Source of the DNA: Desulfuromonadales bacterium
GTDB lineage: Bacteria; Desulfobacterota; Desulfuromonadia; Geobacterales; Pseudopelobacteraceae
Length of the DNA stretch: 64,000 bases
Assembly: GCA_013349325.1 (NCBI GenBank)
Contig: DUZX01000008.1
Coordinates: 49,774 to 113,773 of the forward strand
Reading direction: 5' to 3'
Part shown: one piece after another, positions 41,066 to 50,484 of the stretch
How the letters are laid out: each line of letters opens with the position of its first letter
How positions within the stretch are numbered: the stretch's first letter is position 1
Made by a program: the position numbers and the translations under genes
Notes under the pieces: model-generated
What the model saw: the letters and a program-made list of their open reading frames with translations, nothing else
What the model was told of the DNA's origin: nothing
The model's database searches: none

Positions 41066-41968
41066 CTACCGCACAATCACTACCCGCCCTTTTTCCAGAT
41101 AATTATTGCCGTAACGGAGGGTTTCCTCAAGCGTGGCCGCATCCTGGGGAGCGATCATAATCCGGTTGTCTGCGGTAACCGCCTCGGCTGAAATTATGAC
41201 CGGATTTGCCCCAGCAGTTTCCGTAATTCTGGCCTGCTCCAGAGAATCGGCATAGCGCACGATGCCGTAGGTCCTTACTATTTCCGGTGCAACCCGTCTG
41301 ACACCGTACACCAGAACGCTTTCCCCTTTTTGAACAGAGACGACCACCGGCAATAGCACCCGTTCAAAGCGCTGACCGCTCAGCAGCAGAATAGTAGCGG
41401 TCGCCGGACGAGCTCTGTCGAAGAACGCCTGTTCCCGTGGCGACGAAAATGTTGGCATGGAGCCTGTGGAACGGCCATCATTCTGGCTCGCGAAGCGATC
41501 AAGACCGAAGGCTGAAACCAGCGCCCCCTTGCCGCTGCACTCTGCCGAACGTCCATCAAGACAGAGCCGCATAACCACCGTCGCTACGGGAGAGCCATCG
41601 ACCATATTTACATCCTGTTTTACAATCAAAGCGCCCCTGACAACCCCCTCAATCCGTGTTCTGCTGGCAACATCCCGTTGCAGCGAACCGTCAATGGTCG
41701 TCTGCGTGTCAATATGAATCCCTTTAATGGTTTCCAAAAGAGCGCGCTGGGCATCAATTTCGGCGGCACGTCTGGCATTCAGCAGTGCCTTATTTGGCGC
41801 CATTCCCCGGGGAGCCGTACCATAACCGGTTGAGGTGATAAAACCACTACTCCAGTCTACACTTCCCTGACCGGCTAAGACCGACGACGGTGCAGCACAG
41901 CAGACCAGCATCAGAACAATAAATAGCATTTTGAGCATCCGGATCAGTTTCACAAAGATTCCTTTCAC
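41066..41968 (-). CDS. Exported LPP20-like protein
   Basis: 'TGYGTAPRGMAPNKALLNARRAAEIDAQRALLETIKGIHIDTQT...' pattern; hydrophobic leader; overlaps the upstream gene by 4 bp. Confidence 0.65.
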   Translation of the reverse strand: MKGIFVKLIRMLKMLFIVLMLVCCAAPSSVLAGQGSVDWSSGFITSTGYGTAPRGMAPNKALLNARRAAEIDAQRALLETIKGIHIDTQTTIDGSLQRDVASRTRIEGVVRGALIVKQDVNMVDGSPVATVVMRLCLDGRSAECSGKGALVSAFGLDRFASQNDGRSTGSMPTFSSPREQAFFDRARPATATILLLSGQRFERVLLPVVVSVQKGESVLVYGVRRVAPEIVRTYGIVRYADSLEQARITETAGANPVIISAEAVTADNRIMIAPQDAATLEETLRYGNNYLEKGRVVIVR

Positions 41969-43056
41969 AGATCACCAGATGTTACATTTGTCACACCGAA
42001 CGATTCGTCAATCAAGGTTACACGGGCATCAAAAACCTTGGGCTGCAGGAAATCGGTAACATCGGCATCAACAAGAGTCATGTTCACCTTCTGGCGGATA
42101 ACCCTGTCTGTACGGGCATCTATGCGTGAGTAGATCACCCTGCTGAAACCCTGGCAATCATCAATCCGAGGCAGAGCCGGAAATCCGATAGTCAGCGACT
42201 TCCGTTTCGGATCGGTCGACTTTATATCAACAATCCAGGCTGCCACCATGTTGCGGCTCTGGGCATCAGCTTTTTGACAAGCCCAGAGGATACTGCGCGG
42301 CAGTGATTTTCCTGAGCCGGGCTCAATCGTGAGTAACCGTGCCTTGATCAACAGACCGTCCGATGGCACTTCAAGGAGTTTTTCCAGGCCGAACGGCAGA
42401 GCGCCTGAGTCCTTACGCTCATAGGTACTGCGATTGATCTTTTGAAGTTTATAGGCAACAACCAAGCCGTCCCCCTCCGTTCCACGACGGGCCTGAGAGC
42501 CGGCTTCCGCTACTGAAGTTGCCGTACCAACCGCATGGCTGGCTCCCACATTAATACTGGCTTTATTGTTTTTTTCATCACTGATTTTGAAGTTCGCCAG
42601 CCGTAAGGCCTCTGTGACATAGGGGACATCCAGCTCGAATGGAATATCGGCAAATGTTACCGGTGAAATAATTTCAAGACCGGCCAGCTTTGCTTTTTCA
42701 ATACTGCCCCCCTGAATACCGAATTCACCCTTTAAAGGCAGGGCGGTCGGCGTTGCTCCCAGCGCCAGGCCAAGGTTATAGGCGTAATCCTGTTGTACGT
42801 TACTGAAAGAGCGGTCTTTTTTAACCCTGATTTCATCGGCCCCTGCCTCTTCAACCGGTCCGAATTGCTTTGACCAGGCAGCGCCAATAAAATGCCGGTC
42901 AATCGGCTTTTTTGCAGGTACATAATCGTTTTCCGTAAGCCCGGAAAGTCCCTTGTTGTGCGTTTCAATGGCACTACCGCCGGTGCTGACACAACCGCTA
43001 ATACTCATTATGAGCACCGCAGCAAGCGCTGTTTTTTGCAACATTATGATTTTCAT
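41965..43056 (-). CDS. Hypothetical lipoprotein
   Basis: Lipobox 'LIMSISGCVSTGG'. Confidence 0.7.
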   Translation of the reverse strand: MKIIMLQKTALAAVLIMSISGCVSTGGSAIETHNKGLSGLTENDYVPAKKPIDRHFIGAAWSKQFGPVEEAGADEIRVKKDRSFSNVQQDYAYNLGLALGATPTALPLKGEFGIQGGSIEKAKLAGLEIISPVTFADIPFELDVPYVTEALRLANFKISDEKNNKASINVGASHAVGTATSVAEAGSQARRGTEGDGLVVAYKLQKINRSTYERKDSGALPFGLEKLLEVPSDGLLIKARLLTIEPGSGKSLPRSILWACQKADAQSRNMVAAWIVDIKSTDPKRKSLTIGFPALPRIDDCQGFSRVIYSRIDARTDRVIRQKVNMTLVDADVTDFLQPKVFDARVTLIDESFGVTNVTSGDL

Positions 43057-43103
43057 CAGGAACTCCATCCATTTCCGTTTATTGATTCAGCGTGAATTAG
43101 TAG

Positions 43104-44396
43104 CTACTGGACCGGCTGTTGATACTGTTGCGTTGGCACCTGATACTGCGACGGTTGCGATGGATCCGGTGGAACCGACTGCTGATACGGTGACGATTGT
43201 GTCGGATATGTCACCGGTGGCGGCTGTTGATACTGTTGAGGCGGCACATGATACTGTGACGGCTGCGATGGATCCGGGGGAATCGACTGCTGATACGGCG
43301 ACGATTGTGTCGGATACGTTACCGGTGGCGGCTGCTGATACTGCTGAGGCGGCACCTGATACTGTGACGGCTGCGATGGATCCAGGGGAACCGACTGCTG
43401 ATACGGCGACGACTGATCCGAAGGAGGGGGCGATTCCTGCAGCATCAGCGGCTGATCAAAAACAGAGGGATCTTCCTGTGGCGGAAGAGCAGCCGATGGC
43501 TGTTGATCCGTTGCTGCTGGCATGCTGTTCTGCAGTTCCTGAATTTGAGCGAGTTCTCTCGGTGCACCCTTGAGAACACAGGAAGCACTCTGCTCTTTCG
43601 AGGTATTGCCGGCAGAATCAACCGCTTGGGCAATCACCCGAAAGGTGCCGCCACCGAGATCAAATGACTGGCTGGTCCCCTCCCACACCTTACCGAGACC
43701 ATTCAGTGACTGCAAACCGACCAGCATTCCCCGGCTGTCAAAAACCCTGAATTTCACCTCACGCAGCCCTTTGTCATCAGTTGCTTTGGTCGAGAATGTG
43801 ACACTTTCGGGCCCCATCACATTCACCTTTAGTGCGCCGATACTCGGTGCAATATCGATCCGATCCATGACCACCAGCAGTTTGTCGATCATGTCTCCTG
43901 CCCGGGCAACACCTGACGGCTGCGGCCCTAACGCCATACCGGTCTTGAGATTTTCCCGACCCCAGTTGTCGTCACTTCGTACCGGCTGGCTACCTGCAAA
44001 CGCCGAACCGGCTGCCGGCGTAACAGAAACCTTGCCACTGAAAGCTGCACTTTTCTGCCTGAGCTCATCTTCCAGCTGAACAACATAGGGGATACCGTTC
44101 TGGGAATAATGCTGTTCAGCCTGCAGCTGAACCGTGACGGCACCCTGATAACCTCCGGGATTCCGATGGTTGTCAAATTCATCGACCGCCACCTCTTTTG
44201 TTTCACGTCCGGCAGATATCACAACTTTCAGCACCGGGTTAAGTGACTGCCACTCCACCGTAAAGTTTATGAAACGATCGAGGTACAGGGCGTCCAGTCT
44301 GGTTACATCCATCTGGCCGGCCGCAAGCGCACAGCCTGATGTTGCAAACAAAAAACAGACCGTAAAAATACAGTATTTTAGTGTATAAAGTGACAT
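43104..44396 (-). CDS. Exported protein with Ig-like segment and Pro/Gln-rich C-terminal tandem repeats
   Basis: Signal peptide from MSLYTLKYC; 'EVKFRVFDSRGMLVGLQSLNGLGKVWEG...VIAQAVDSAGNTSKEQS'; C-terminal 36-aa repeats. Confidence 0.72.
   Translation of the reverse strand: MSLYTLKYCIFTVCFLFATSGCALAAGQMDVTRLDALYLDRFINFTVEWQSLNPVLKVVISAGRETKEVAVDEFDNHRNPGGYQGAVTVQLQAEQHYSQNGIPYVVQLEDELRQKSAAFSGKVSVTPAAGSAFAGSQPVRSDDNWGRENLKTGMALGPQPSGVARAGDMIDKLLVVMDRIDIAPSIGALKVNVMGPESVTFSTKATDDKGLREVKFRVFDSRGMLVGLQSLNGLGKVWEGTSQSFDLGGGTFRVIAQAVDSAGNTSKEQSASCVLKGAPRELAQIQELQNSMPAATDQQPSAALPPQEDPSVFDQPLMLQESPPPSDQSSPYQQSVPLDPSQPSQYQVPPQQYQQPPPVTYPTQSSPYQQSIPPDPSQPSQYHVPPQQYQQPPPVTYPTQSSPYQQSVPPDPSQPSQYQVPTQQYQQPVQ
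43107..43412. repeat. 108-bp tandem repeat (about 2.8 copies) inside the coding sequence
   Basis: SSPYQQS(V/I)P(L/P)DPSQPSQY(Q/H)VP(P/T)QQYQQPPPVTYPTQ, two full units plus a 30-aa partial. Confidence 0.9.
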
Positions 44397-44641
44397 TTTT
44401 CGCACGACACGAGAGGAGAAAGTCGTGACACCATGACGTATTCCAACCATATCAACGTTATCAAAGCTAATAAAATAAAACATTTATGTCTCCATAAAAT
44501 AAAATTCCTATTTGCTACCATTTTTATAAATTACTGATAGCATAAAATTAATAAAAAAGGTATATACATTTGGAATGGCACACAATTGAATTGTGTACAG
44601 CTGTTCTACTAAATTTGCAGCACACTAAAGGAGAGAATATC

Positions 44642-46006
44642 ATGAGAAAAAGTACGGCCCTGATTCTGGCACTTTCCGTCTTTATTGCAGCAAGCTGCGT
44701 AAATGAATCATATGCATGGAAACCTTCACCACCGCCACCACCGCCTATTACTATTCCGACACCTCCGCCCCCACCGCCACCGCCCGTTATTCCACTGCCG
44801 CCATTCCAGATAAACAATGCATCGTTCCTCAAACATCCGGGCACATCAATTGAGTCTGCTCGCAGTACCGGCTGTATCTCAAACAGCGATGTTTTACAAA
44901 TTCGCGGTACAAACGTTAACCTTGCAAAAAGCTTTAACGTTGACGGTGGTCAGGTAACTGCTGCGCGTTTACCCGGTACAAGCGATTGCAACCTGAACAA
45001 TTGTTTTGCTCTCAGCGTCACAACCGTACCCGGGACATCTCCCGGTCAGCGCACGGTTGCACTCACCGCTATAGATGGTCGTGTAATCCGGACAAATTTT
45101 CAGGTCACTCCGGCCGGTAACCGCTGTGACGTACCTGCGCCAAATGTTCCCGGAGTACCGGTGACACAACAAATCCCGCCGCCTCCAATGCAATTACCGC
45201 CGATTAAGACACCGCCTCCGATACAATTACCGCCGATCAAGACTCCGCCTCCGATAGTACTCCCACTGCCGCCGCCCGCACCGCGCAAGTGCACAACAGG
45301 GTGCGACGTGAACAGAAATGACCGGGCTCTGATCTTCCTGAACAATACTGCAGCAGCCGGTGACAGGAACTACCAGCTTTTGTATCAGTTTCTGGAACGG
45401 AGCGGCAAAGCGGTTGTATCTGCAGAGCTAGGCCCCATGTATAAGAACATCATCGCACTTGAAGGTGCCAATGCAACATCCGGCAACTTCAAACAGAGAC
45501 TGGCAGAACTTGAGAATGATCCCAAAGTCAAGGCAATTGACCTTGTTATCTCTTTGCATGGTAATCCCAATAACATTTTGTTCCAGGACACAGAGATGCC
45601 AGTGAGTAATCTCGCTGCAGACATAACTAATGAGCGGGTGCGGACCTGCCGTGGCGACCAGGCATGCATCAATCAGAAGAAGCAGAAGTTGAGGGTTGTC
45701 TACTCAGCAGCCTGCTTCGGCGAATCGCATTTGGATGGATGGCTGGCGGCAGGATTTGATGCTGCTGCTGGTTCTCATGACGTCCATACTGACAGTGCTG
45801 CAAGTTTTCCGACCTTTATGAATACCTGGAGGAGCGGCTATTCGTTCGCAGAATCGGTCAACAGAGCTAACAGCGCCGACAGACAGCGAAAGTACGATGC
45901 CTGGGCACGGTCGATAAACCGGGACTGGTCAAGCGCAAACAGCCAGAAAAGCGTCAAGGGCAACTCCAATGTTGACCCCGGTCGCTTGATGATCTGGACA
46001 AAATAA
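44642..46006 (+). CDS. Exported Pro-rich protein with putative clan-CD (caspase-like) cysteine peptidase domain
   Basis: Signal peptide; PPPPPP stretches; C-terminal 'KAIDLVISLHGNPNN...KLRVVYSAACFGESHLDGWLAAGFDAAAGS' matching hydrophobic-strand+HG and hydrophobic-strand+AC pattern. Confidence 0.65.
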   Translation: MRKSTALILALSVFIAASCVNESYAWKPSPPPPPPITIPTPPPPPPPPVIPLPPFQINNASFLKHPGTSIESARSTGCISNSDVLQIRGTNVNLAKSFNVDGGQVTAARLPGTSDCNLNNCFALSVTTVPGTSPGQRTVALTAIDGRVIRTNFQVTPAGNRCDVPAPNVPGVPVTQQIPPPPMQLPPIKTPPPIQLPPIKTPPPIVLPLPPPAPRKCTTGCDVNRNDRALIFLNNTAAAGDRNYQLLYQFLERSGKAVVSAELGPMYKNIIALEGANATSGNFKQRLAELENDPKVKAIDLVISLHGNPNNILFQDTEMPVSNLAADITNERVRTCRGDQACINQKKQKLRVVYSAACFGESHLDGWLAAGFDAAAGSHDVHTDSAASFPTFMNTWRSGYSFAESVNRANSADRQRKYDAWARSINRDWSSANSQKSVKGNSNVDPGRLMIWTK

Positions 46007-46026
46007 CGCCGGAAAAGGAATGCTAA

Positions 46027-46950
46027 ATGAATAAAGCAACTATACTCTTTTATACACTTATGGCCGGTGTGCTCGTGACCGGTGTCTGCGAATCACACGC
46101 ATGGAGACCGCCCTCACCGCCGCCGCCTCCACCAATTAACATTCCGGCACCTCCGCCGCTGCCGCCACCGCCTGTTATTCCACTGCCGCCATTTAGAATT
46201 GACAGCACCTCGTTCCTCAGACACCCCGGCGCCTCGATCGAGTCTGCACCAAACGGGTCACAATGCTATGCCAACATTGACTGGCTCAGGATCCGCGGAA
46301 CGAATGTGAATCTCGCAACTGACGTCAGAATCGAAGGTGGTCCTGCTCAGTTTGAGCGCCAGATGACGTCAGGTGATTGCAGCCTGAACAACTGCCTCGG
46401 ACTGTATGTAACCATTTATCCGGGAACACCTCCCGGTCAGCGTACCGTATCACTCAAAGCACTAGACGGCCGCGTGATCCGGACGACGTTTCAGATCACC
46501 CCGCCAACCGGTCGTTGCGACGTGCCTGATACGCGTCAGGGTGGCGGTAACTATCAGCAACGTTCCGTAGGAGCACCAACGCCGACACCAGTGCCAATAG
46601 CACCCCCGCCAGTAACCCAAACGGTAACAACGGCATACAAAGGGTGTCAATACGGCCAGACGACACTGACAGGTCAACCAAATTTTACCATCAGCAGCAC
46701 TCAGAGCCTCAAGGTGTCAGTTTCTTTTAACTCAAACTCATCACCCTGCTATTGCCCGAGCGGAATGTGTACACCACCGGCATCCGGTAGTCGCACATGG
46801 ACCTTACGCAACAGAAATGGATCGGCAATTTCAGTCCCCTGGAAGATCGGCGACACAACTGTTCCCAACGTCCCGCCGGGATCGTGGAAGATCGAACTGA
46901 ACGAAGGCGCCACCCCGCCGGGCAGTTATTCGGTTTTCTATACACCCTGA
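46027..46950 (+). CDS. Exported Pro-rich protein, paralogous N-terminal domain to the preceding gene
   Basis: Shared '(I/F)xIxxxSFLxHPGxSIESA', 'LRIRGTNVNLA', 'PPGQRTVxLxAxDGRVIRTxFQ(V/I)TP', 'RCDVP'; different C-terminus. Confidence 0.75.
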   Translation: MNKATILFYTLMAGVLVTGVCESHAWRPPSPPPPPPINIPAPPPLPPPPVIPLPPFRIDSTSFLRHPGASIESAPNGSQCYANIDWLRIRGTNVNLATDVRIEGGPAQFERQMTSGDCSLNNCLGLYVTIYPGTPPGQRTVSLKALDGRVIRTTFQITPPTGRCDVPDTRQGGGNYQQRSVGAPTPTPVPIAPPPVTQTVTTAYKGCQYGQTTLTGQPNFTISSTQSLKVSVSFNSNSSPCYCPSGMCTPPASGSRTWTLRNRNGSAISVPWKIGDTTVPNVPPGSWKIELNEGATPPGSYSVFYTP

Positions 46951-46978
46951 CATACTGATGAATGCAGGCTACATGCAC

Positions 46979-47010
46979 ATGGGGGCGGGACGTAAAATCC
47001 CACCCCCATT
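46979..47010 (+). terminator. Putative terminator after the Pro-rich pair
   Basis: atgggggcggga-cgtaaaa-tcccacccccat stem. Confidence 0.65.
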
Positions 47011-47074
47011 TATATGTTTGTATGTAAGCTGAATATCCGCCTTCAATCAACTCGCCTTCACGTCCTCACATATC

Positions 47075-48424
47075 TCATGGGTTTCCGACCAGGTTCCCCC
47101 AACGCGGTTCGATGCAGATGCCTGGCAGGTCAATATGTTTGGTAGCACATTTCGCGTTCGGGACTCCTCCGGTATTCGGACCAAAACCCCGCTGCCGACA
47201 CGCGATCGAGAACTCGGGGCGCGTCAAATCTACCTTGACTGAACCGAGTGAGTTTACTTTGGGCCCTTTCCATGAAACGGTGCCACTGGAAGGATCCGGT
47301 ACCGTAAGAGTCCTGCTGACCGGCACGAGCCCAAAAGGCGGGTTTGCACAACCGATTTCGCTCTTCTGCGTGCAGTATGGTCCCAAGGTCCAGGCGAGAT
47401 TAAGTGGAAGAACAGCCGGAATAGCGACCGAATTTACAACGCTTGAGCACAACACGGCTGGCTGACTGCACGACGCAGCCGGCTCTACCGAGAAATACGC
47501 AACATTTTGACGGGCGGTACTTATCGTGACGTTCGGTGACTGTATGCTTGGAGGCACCAATTTAAACTCTTTGAGTTTCGGGAGTAGCAGGTTGACATCC
47601 CATGAGGTGCAGACATCGCCCGGGATGTTAACGGTGCGGTTACATTTTGGAAATCTGATATCAACCCCAGCCTGGACTCCGGCCGGGCCTGGATTCCAGA
47701 TCGGCGTAAATGCCCCCGGGTTCCAATCGACACAAACATCGAAATTGTTGACGGGAAGCGGAATACCGGCTGGTGCGGCCGCCATACGGGCACTCTGAGC
47801 GACCTTGGCGGATTGAGCACTATTTGAAGAGACATTTACAATCGGCGATACACCCACACTGCACGACGGGTAATCGACACCAGCGGTCCGGTTACACCCC
47901 GAGATGCACTTCAGCGCCTTAAGCCCGTTCATCGACGTATTGAGCGCATTGATTGATGCCTGCGCTCCATTGGCAATTCCTTTGAACGGCAAACCGGTAT
48001 AGCTGGCTCGACAGGCACTGGGGGGAAATCCGTTTGGACCGTCCGGCCAGACCCTCAGGCAGTTGCCGAGCGCAGCGTCCGCATCCCTGACAGCCTGATT
48101 GGCCTGATCACGCGTTGCAGTCAAACTGTCCCGTTTGTTTTTAAGATCGTTGTAGAGGTTCTGCGCGTCGGGACTCGGACAGCTGGAAAAATCGGCGGAC
48201 TTTTTGCGCGCAGCCGCAGCCGCATCGTTGCCCCATTGATTAATATTTTGAGCCCCTGCGATGGTTCGATTCTTCACTTCAGAAAAAAATGAATCGACCG
48301 TTTTTTTCGTTGAGTCAACTACCTGCTGCACTGGGTTCGGAACATTAAACGCCCACGCCGGCAGTGCCGCCACTAACAAGACCAACACTGAAAAAAGAAT
48401 CTGACACTGCATGGCTTTCTTCAT
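47075..48424 (-). CDS. Exported Cys-rich hypothetical protein
   Basis: Signal peptide 'MKKAMQCQILFSVLVLLVAALPAWA'; many Cys; no family recognised. Confidence 0.65.
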   Translation of the reverse strand: MKKAMQCQILFSVLVLLVAALPAWAFNVPNPVQQVVDSTKKTVDSFFSEVKNRTIAGAQNINQWGNDAAAAARKKSADFSSCPSPDAQNLYNDLKNKRDSLTATRDQANQAVRDADAALGNCLRVWPDGPNGFPPSACRASYTGLPFKGIANGAQASINALNTSMNGLKALKCISGCNRTAGVDYPSCSVGVSPIVNVSSNSAQSAKVAQSARMAAAPAGIPLPVNNFDVCVDWNPGAFTPIWNPGPAGVQAGVDIRFPKCNRTVNIPGDVCTSWDVNLLLPKLKEFKLVPPSIQSPNVTISTARQNVAYFSVEPAASCSQPAVLCSSVVNSVAIPAVLPLNLAWTLGPYCTQKSEIGCANPPFGLVPVSRTLTVPDPSSGTVSWKGPKVNSLGSVKVDLTRPEFSIACRQRGFGPNTGGVPNAKCATKHIDLPGICIEPRWGNLVGNP

Positions 48425-48556
48425 GTACAGCCTCCCTTTCCCTGCAATTCTGTTCAGGGAATGTTTATTTACCATCTCTGTCAAATTCATTGCTCTCATA
48501 AACGTATTCTGTCAAATTATATTTTATTTCACAGAGTTTTTTTTATAAAAGAAATG

Positions 48557-48594
48557 CAAACGCCCCTCCCGTTTGCTACGGGAGAGGCGTTTGT
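48557..48594 (-). terminator. Terminator downstream of hpnH
   Basis: caaacgcccctcccgt-ttgct-acgggagaggcgtttg stem, one mismatch; A-rich flank on + gives U tract on -. Confidence 0.75.
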
Positions 48595-48624
48595 AAAACC
48601 ATAAACAGTGAGACACTATTTTAT

Positions 48625-49623
48625 TCAGGTAAGATTCCAGATCATCATTTCAAGAATGTCTTTCCAGCTTTTACCTATCTCGTTAACAACCGTCGGCTCA
48701 AATCCACAGTGCATCATGCACTGGGCGCAGCGAGGGTCCTTCCCTACCCCGTATTTATCCCACTCAGTCTTCTCCATCATCTCTTTAAAAGTCGGATAGT
48801 GGGCGTCGGTGATCAGATAACAGGGCGCCTTCCACCCCTGCGGATTGCGGGTTGGATTGCCCCAGGGGGTACACTCCAGCTTTTTTTCACCTTTCAGAAA
48901 GCGCAGGTACATCGGCGTTGAAAAGAAACGATGCTTCTTGCTCATTTCGTAGACATCCGCAAATTTATTCTGAATATCGCGACGTTCGAGGAAATGATTC
49001 TCGCCGACCGAATCGTAGCCGAAACCGGGCGCAACCAACAACCCGTCAACGCCCATTTCTTCGAGATGTGTAAAGAGCATCTCGACTTCCACGAGATCGG
49101 TTTCCTTGAAGATCGTGGTATTTGTGCAGACCCGGAACCCCTTCTGCTTGGCCTTTTGAATGGCCTCCATGGCAATTTTGAAAGCACCTTTCCGCTCCAG
49201 AATCCGGTCGTGAGTTTCTTCCAGACCATCCACATGGATATTGATGGTGAAGTTGGGATGCGGCGTCATCACATCAAGCGCTTTTTCGAGGAGCAGCGCA
49301 TTGGTACAGAGATAGATATGTTTGCCGCGCTGCAGCGTACCGGCGATCAATTCATGAATGTGCGGGTAGAGAAACGGTTCGCCCCCCGTAATCGTGACAA
49401 CCGGTGCCGGACATTCATCCACCGATCGCAGACACTCTTCGAGACTCATCATCTCCTGGATTGTGTCGGCATATTCGCGGATACGCCCACAGCCTGAACA
49501 GGCCAGGTTGCAGAGGTGTGTCGGTTCCAGCATCAGCACCAGCGGATATTTTTCGACCTTATTCATCTTGTTGCTCATGATGTATTTGGTCAGGTCATAG
49601 TTAAGTCGCATTGGAAAACGCAT
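48625..49623 (-). CDS. hpnH: Radical SAM protein HpnH (hopanoid adenosyl transferase)
   Basis: 'EPTHLCNLACSGCGRIREYADTIQEMMSLEECLRSVDECPAPVVTITGGEPFLYP', C-terminal 'RCAQCMMHCGFEP'. Confidence 0.92.
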   Translation of the reverse strand: MRFPMRLNYDLTKYIMSNKMNKVEKYPLVLMLEPTHLCNLACSGCGRIREYADTIQEMMSLEECLRSVDECPAPVVTITGGEPFLYPHIHELIAGTLQRGKHIYLCTNALLLEKALDVMTPHPNFTINIHVDGLEETHDRILERKGAFKIAMEAIQKAKQKGFRVCTNTTIFKETDLVEVEMLFTHLEEMGVDGLLVAPGFGYDSVGENHFLERRDIQNKFADVYEMSKKHRFFSTPMYLRFLKGEKKLECTPWGNPTRNPQGWKAPCYLITDAHYPTFKEMMEKTEWDKYGVGKDPRCAQCMMHCGFEPTVVNEIGKSWKDILEMMIWNLT

Positions 49624-49740
49624 TGATCAGTTCCTTTCACGTGCTGCTGAAGTACAAAAATGCAAACGATCACCATACACGAAGATACGAATAATCGCAC
49701 ATACTATTTTATTCCGGAGTGGATCGGCATCTAGCGACTC

Positions 49741-50484
49741 CTACCGTTCCCACACATCCTTCTTCTCTTTGCCGAGATAGGCGCGTTTCACCTCGGCATT
49801 CTCAAGAAGTTCTTCCGCCGTGCCTTCCAAAATTACTTTGCCGGTTTCCAGTACATAACCCCGGTCAGCAAGCTTGAGAGCGGCTTTGGCGTTCTGTTCA
49901 ACCAGCAGAATGGTCGTACCGTTTTCCTGCCGCAATCGTTCCAGAACGCGGAAAATTTCCTGAACGACCAAGGGCGCCAGCCCCATCGAAGGCTCGTCAA
50001 GCAGCAGGATACGGGGGTTCGCCATCAGGGCCCGTCCGATAGCCAGCATCTGCTGCTCACCACCTGACATAGTTCCAGCCAACTGTCTGCGCCGTTCCAG
50101 CAGGCGAGGAAACAGCGTAAAGACCTGCTCCATATCCTTATGAATGGCACTCTTCGCCTCGCGGTTGCGATAGCGCAGATACGCACCCAGTTCCAGATTA
50201 TCTTCGACCGAAAGCGGTTTGAATACCTGCCGCCCTTCTGGCACCTGGGAGATTCCGCGCTGCACGATCTTATCCGGTGAGAGTGCTGTAACCGGCACTT
50301 TGTCGCAGAGAATTTCACCAACTGTAGCGGGTGTCACCCCGGAGATAGTATTCAGAATGGTGGTCTTGCCGGCACCATTGGCACCGATCAGCGTCACAAT
50401 TTCTCCCTTGTCCAGATGCAGGGAAACATTTTTAAGCGCGTGAATTTTACCGTAATACGTATTTATATTTTTCAGGCGCAGCAT
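49741..50484 (-). CDS. livF: Branched-chain amino acid ABC transporter ATP-binding protein LivF
   Basis: Walker A 'GANGAGKTT', 'MSGGEQQMLAIGRALMANPRILLLDEPSMGLAPLVV'. Confidence 0.95.
   Translation of the reverse strand: MLRLKNINTYYGKIHALKNVSLHLDKGEIVTLIGANGAGKTTILNTISGVTPATVGEILCDKVPVTALSPDKIVQRGISQVPEGRQVFKPLSVEDNLELGAYLRYRNREAKSAIHKDMEQVFTLFPRLLERRRQLAGTMSGGEQQMLAIGRALMANPRILLLDEPSMGLAPLVVQEIFRVLERLRQENGTTILLVEQNAKAALKLADRGYVLETGKVILEGTAEELLENAEVKRAYLGKEKKDVWER

Noticed and set aside
43107-43412. Possible CRISPR-like array
   Set aside because: Units are 108 bp with no spacer/repeat alternation and are in frame within a protein-coding gene
42953-43573. Plus-strand 206-aa ORF with repeated 'ADTATIVSDTLPVAA...DTVTAAMDPGE' units
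   Set aside because: It is the antisense reading of the 108-bp tandem repeat in the 43104-44396 gene; no RBS or independent support
45179-45260. 33-bp tandem repeat (PPPxQLPPIKT) as an independent element
   Set aside because: Simple Pro-rich linker expansion inside the 44642-46006 gene; noted only as part of that gene
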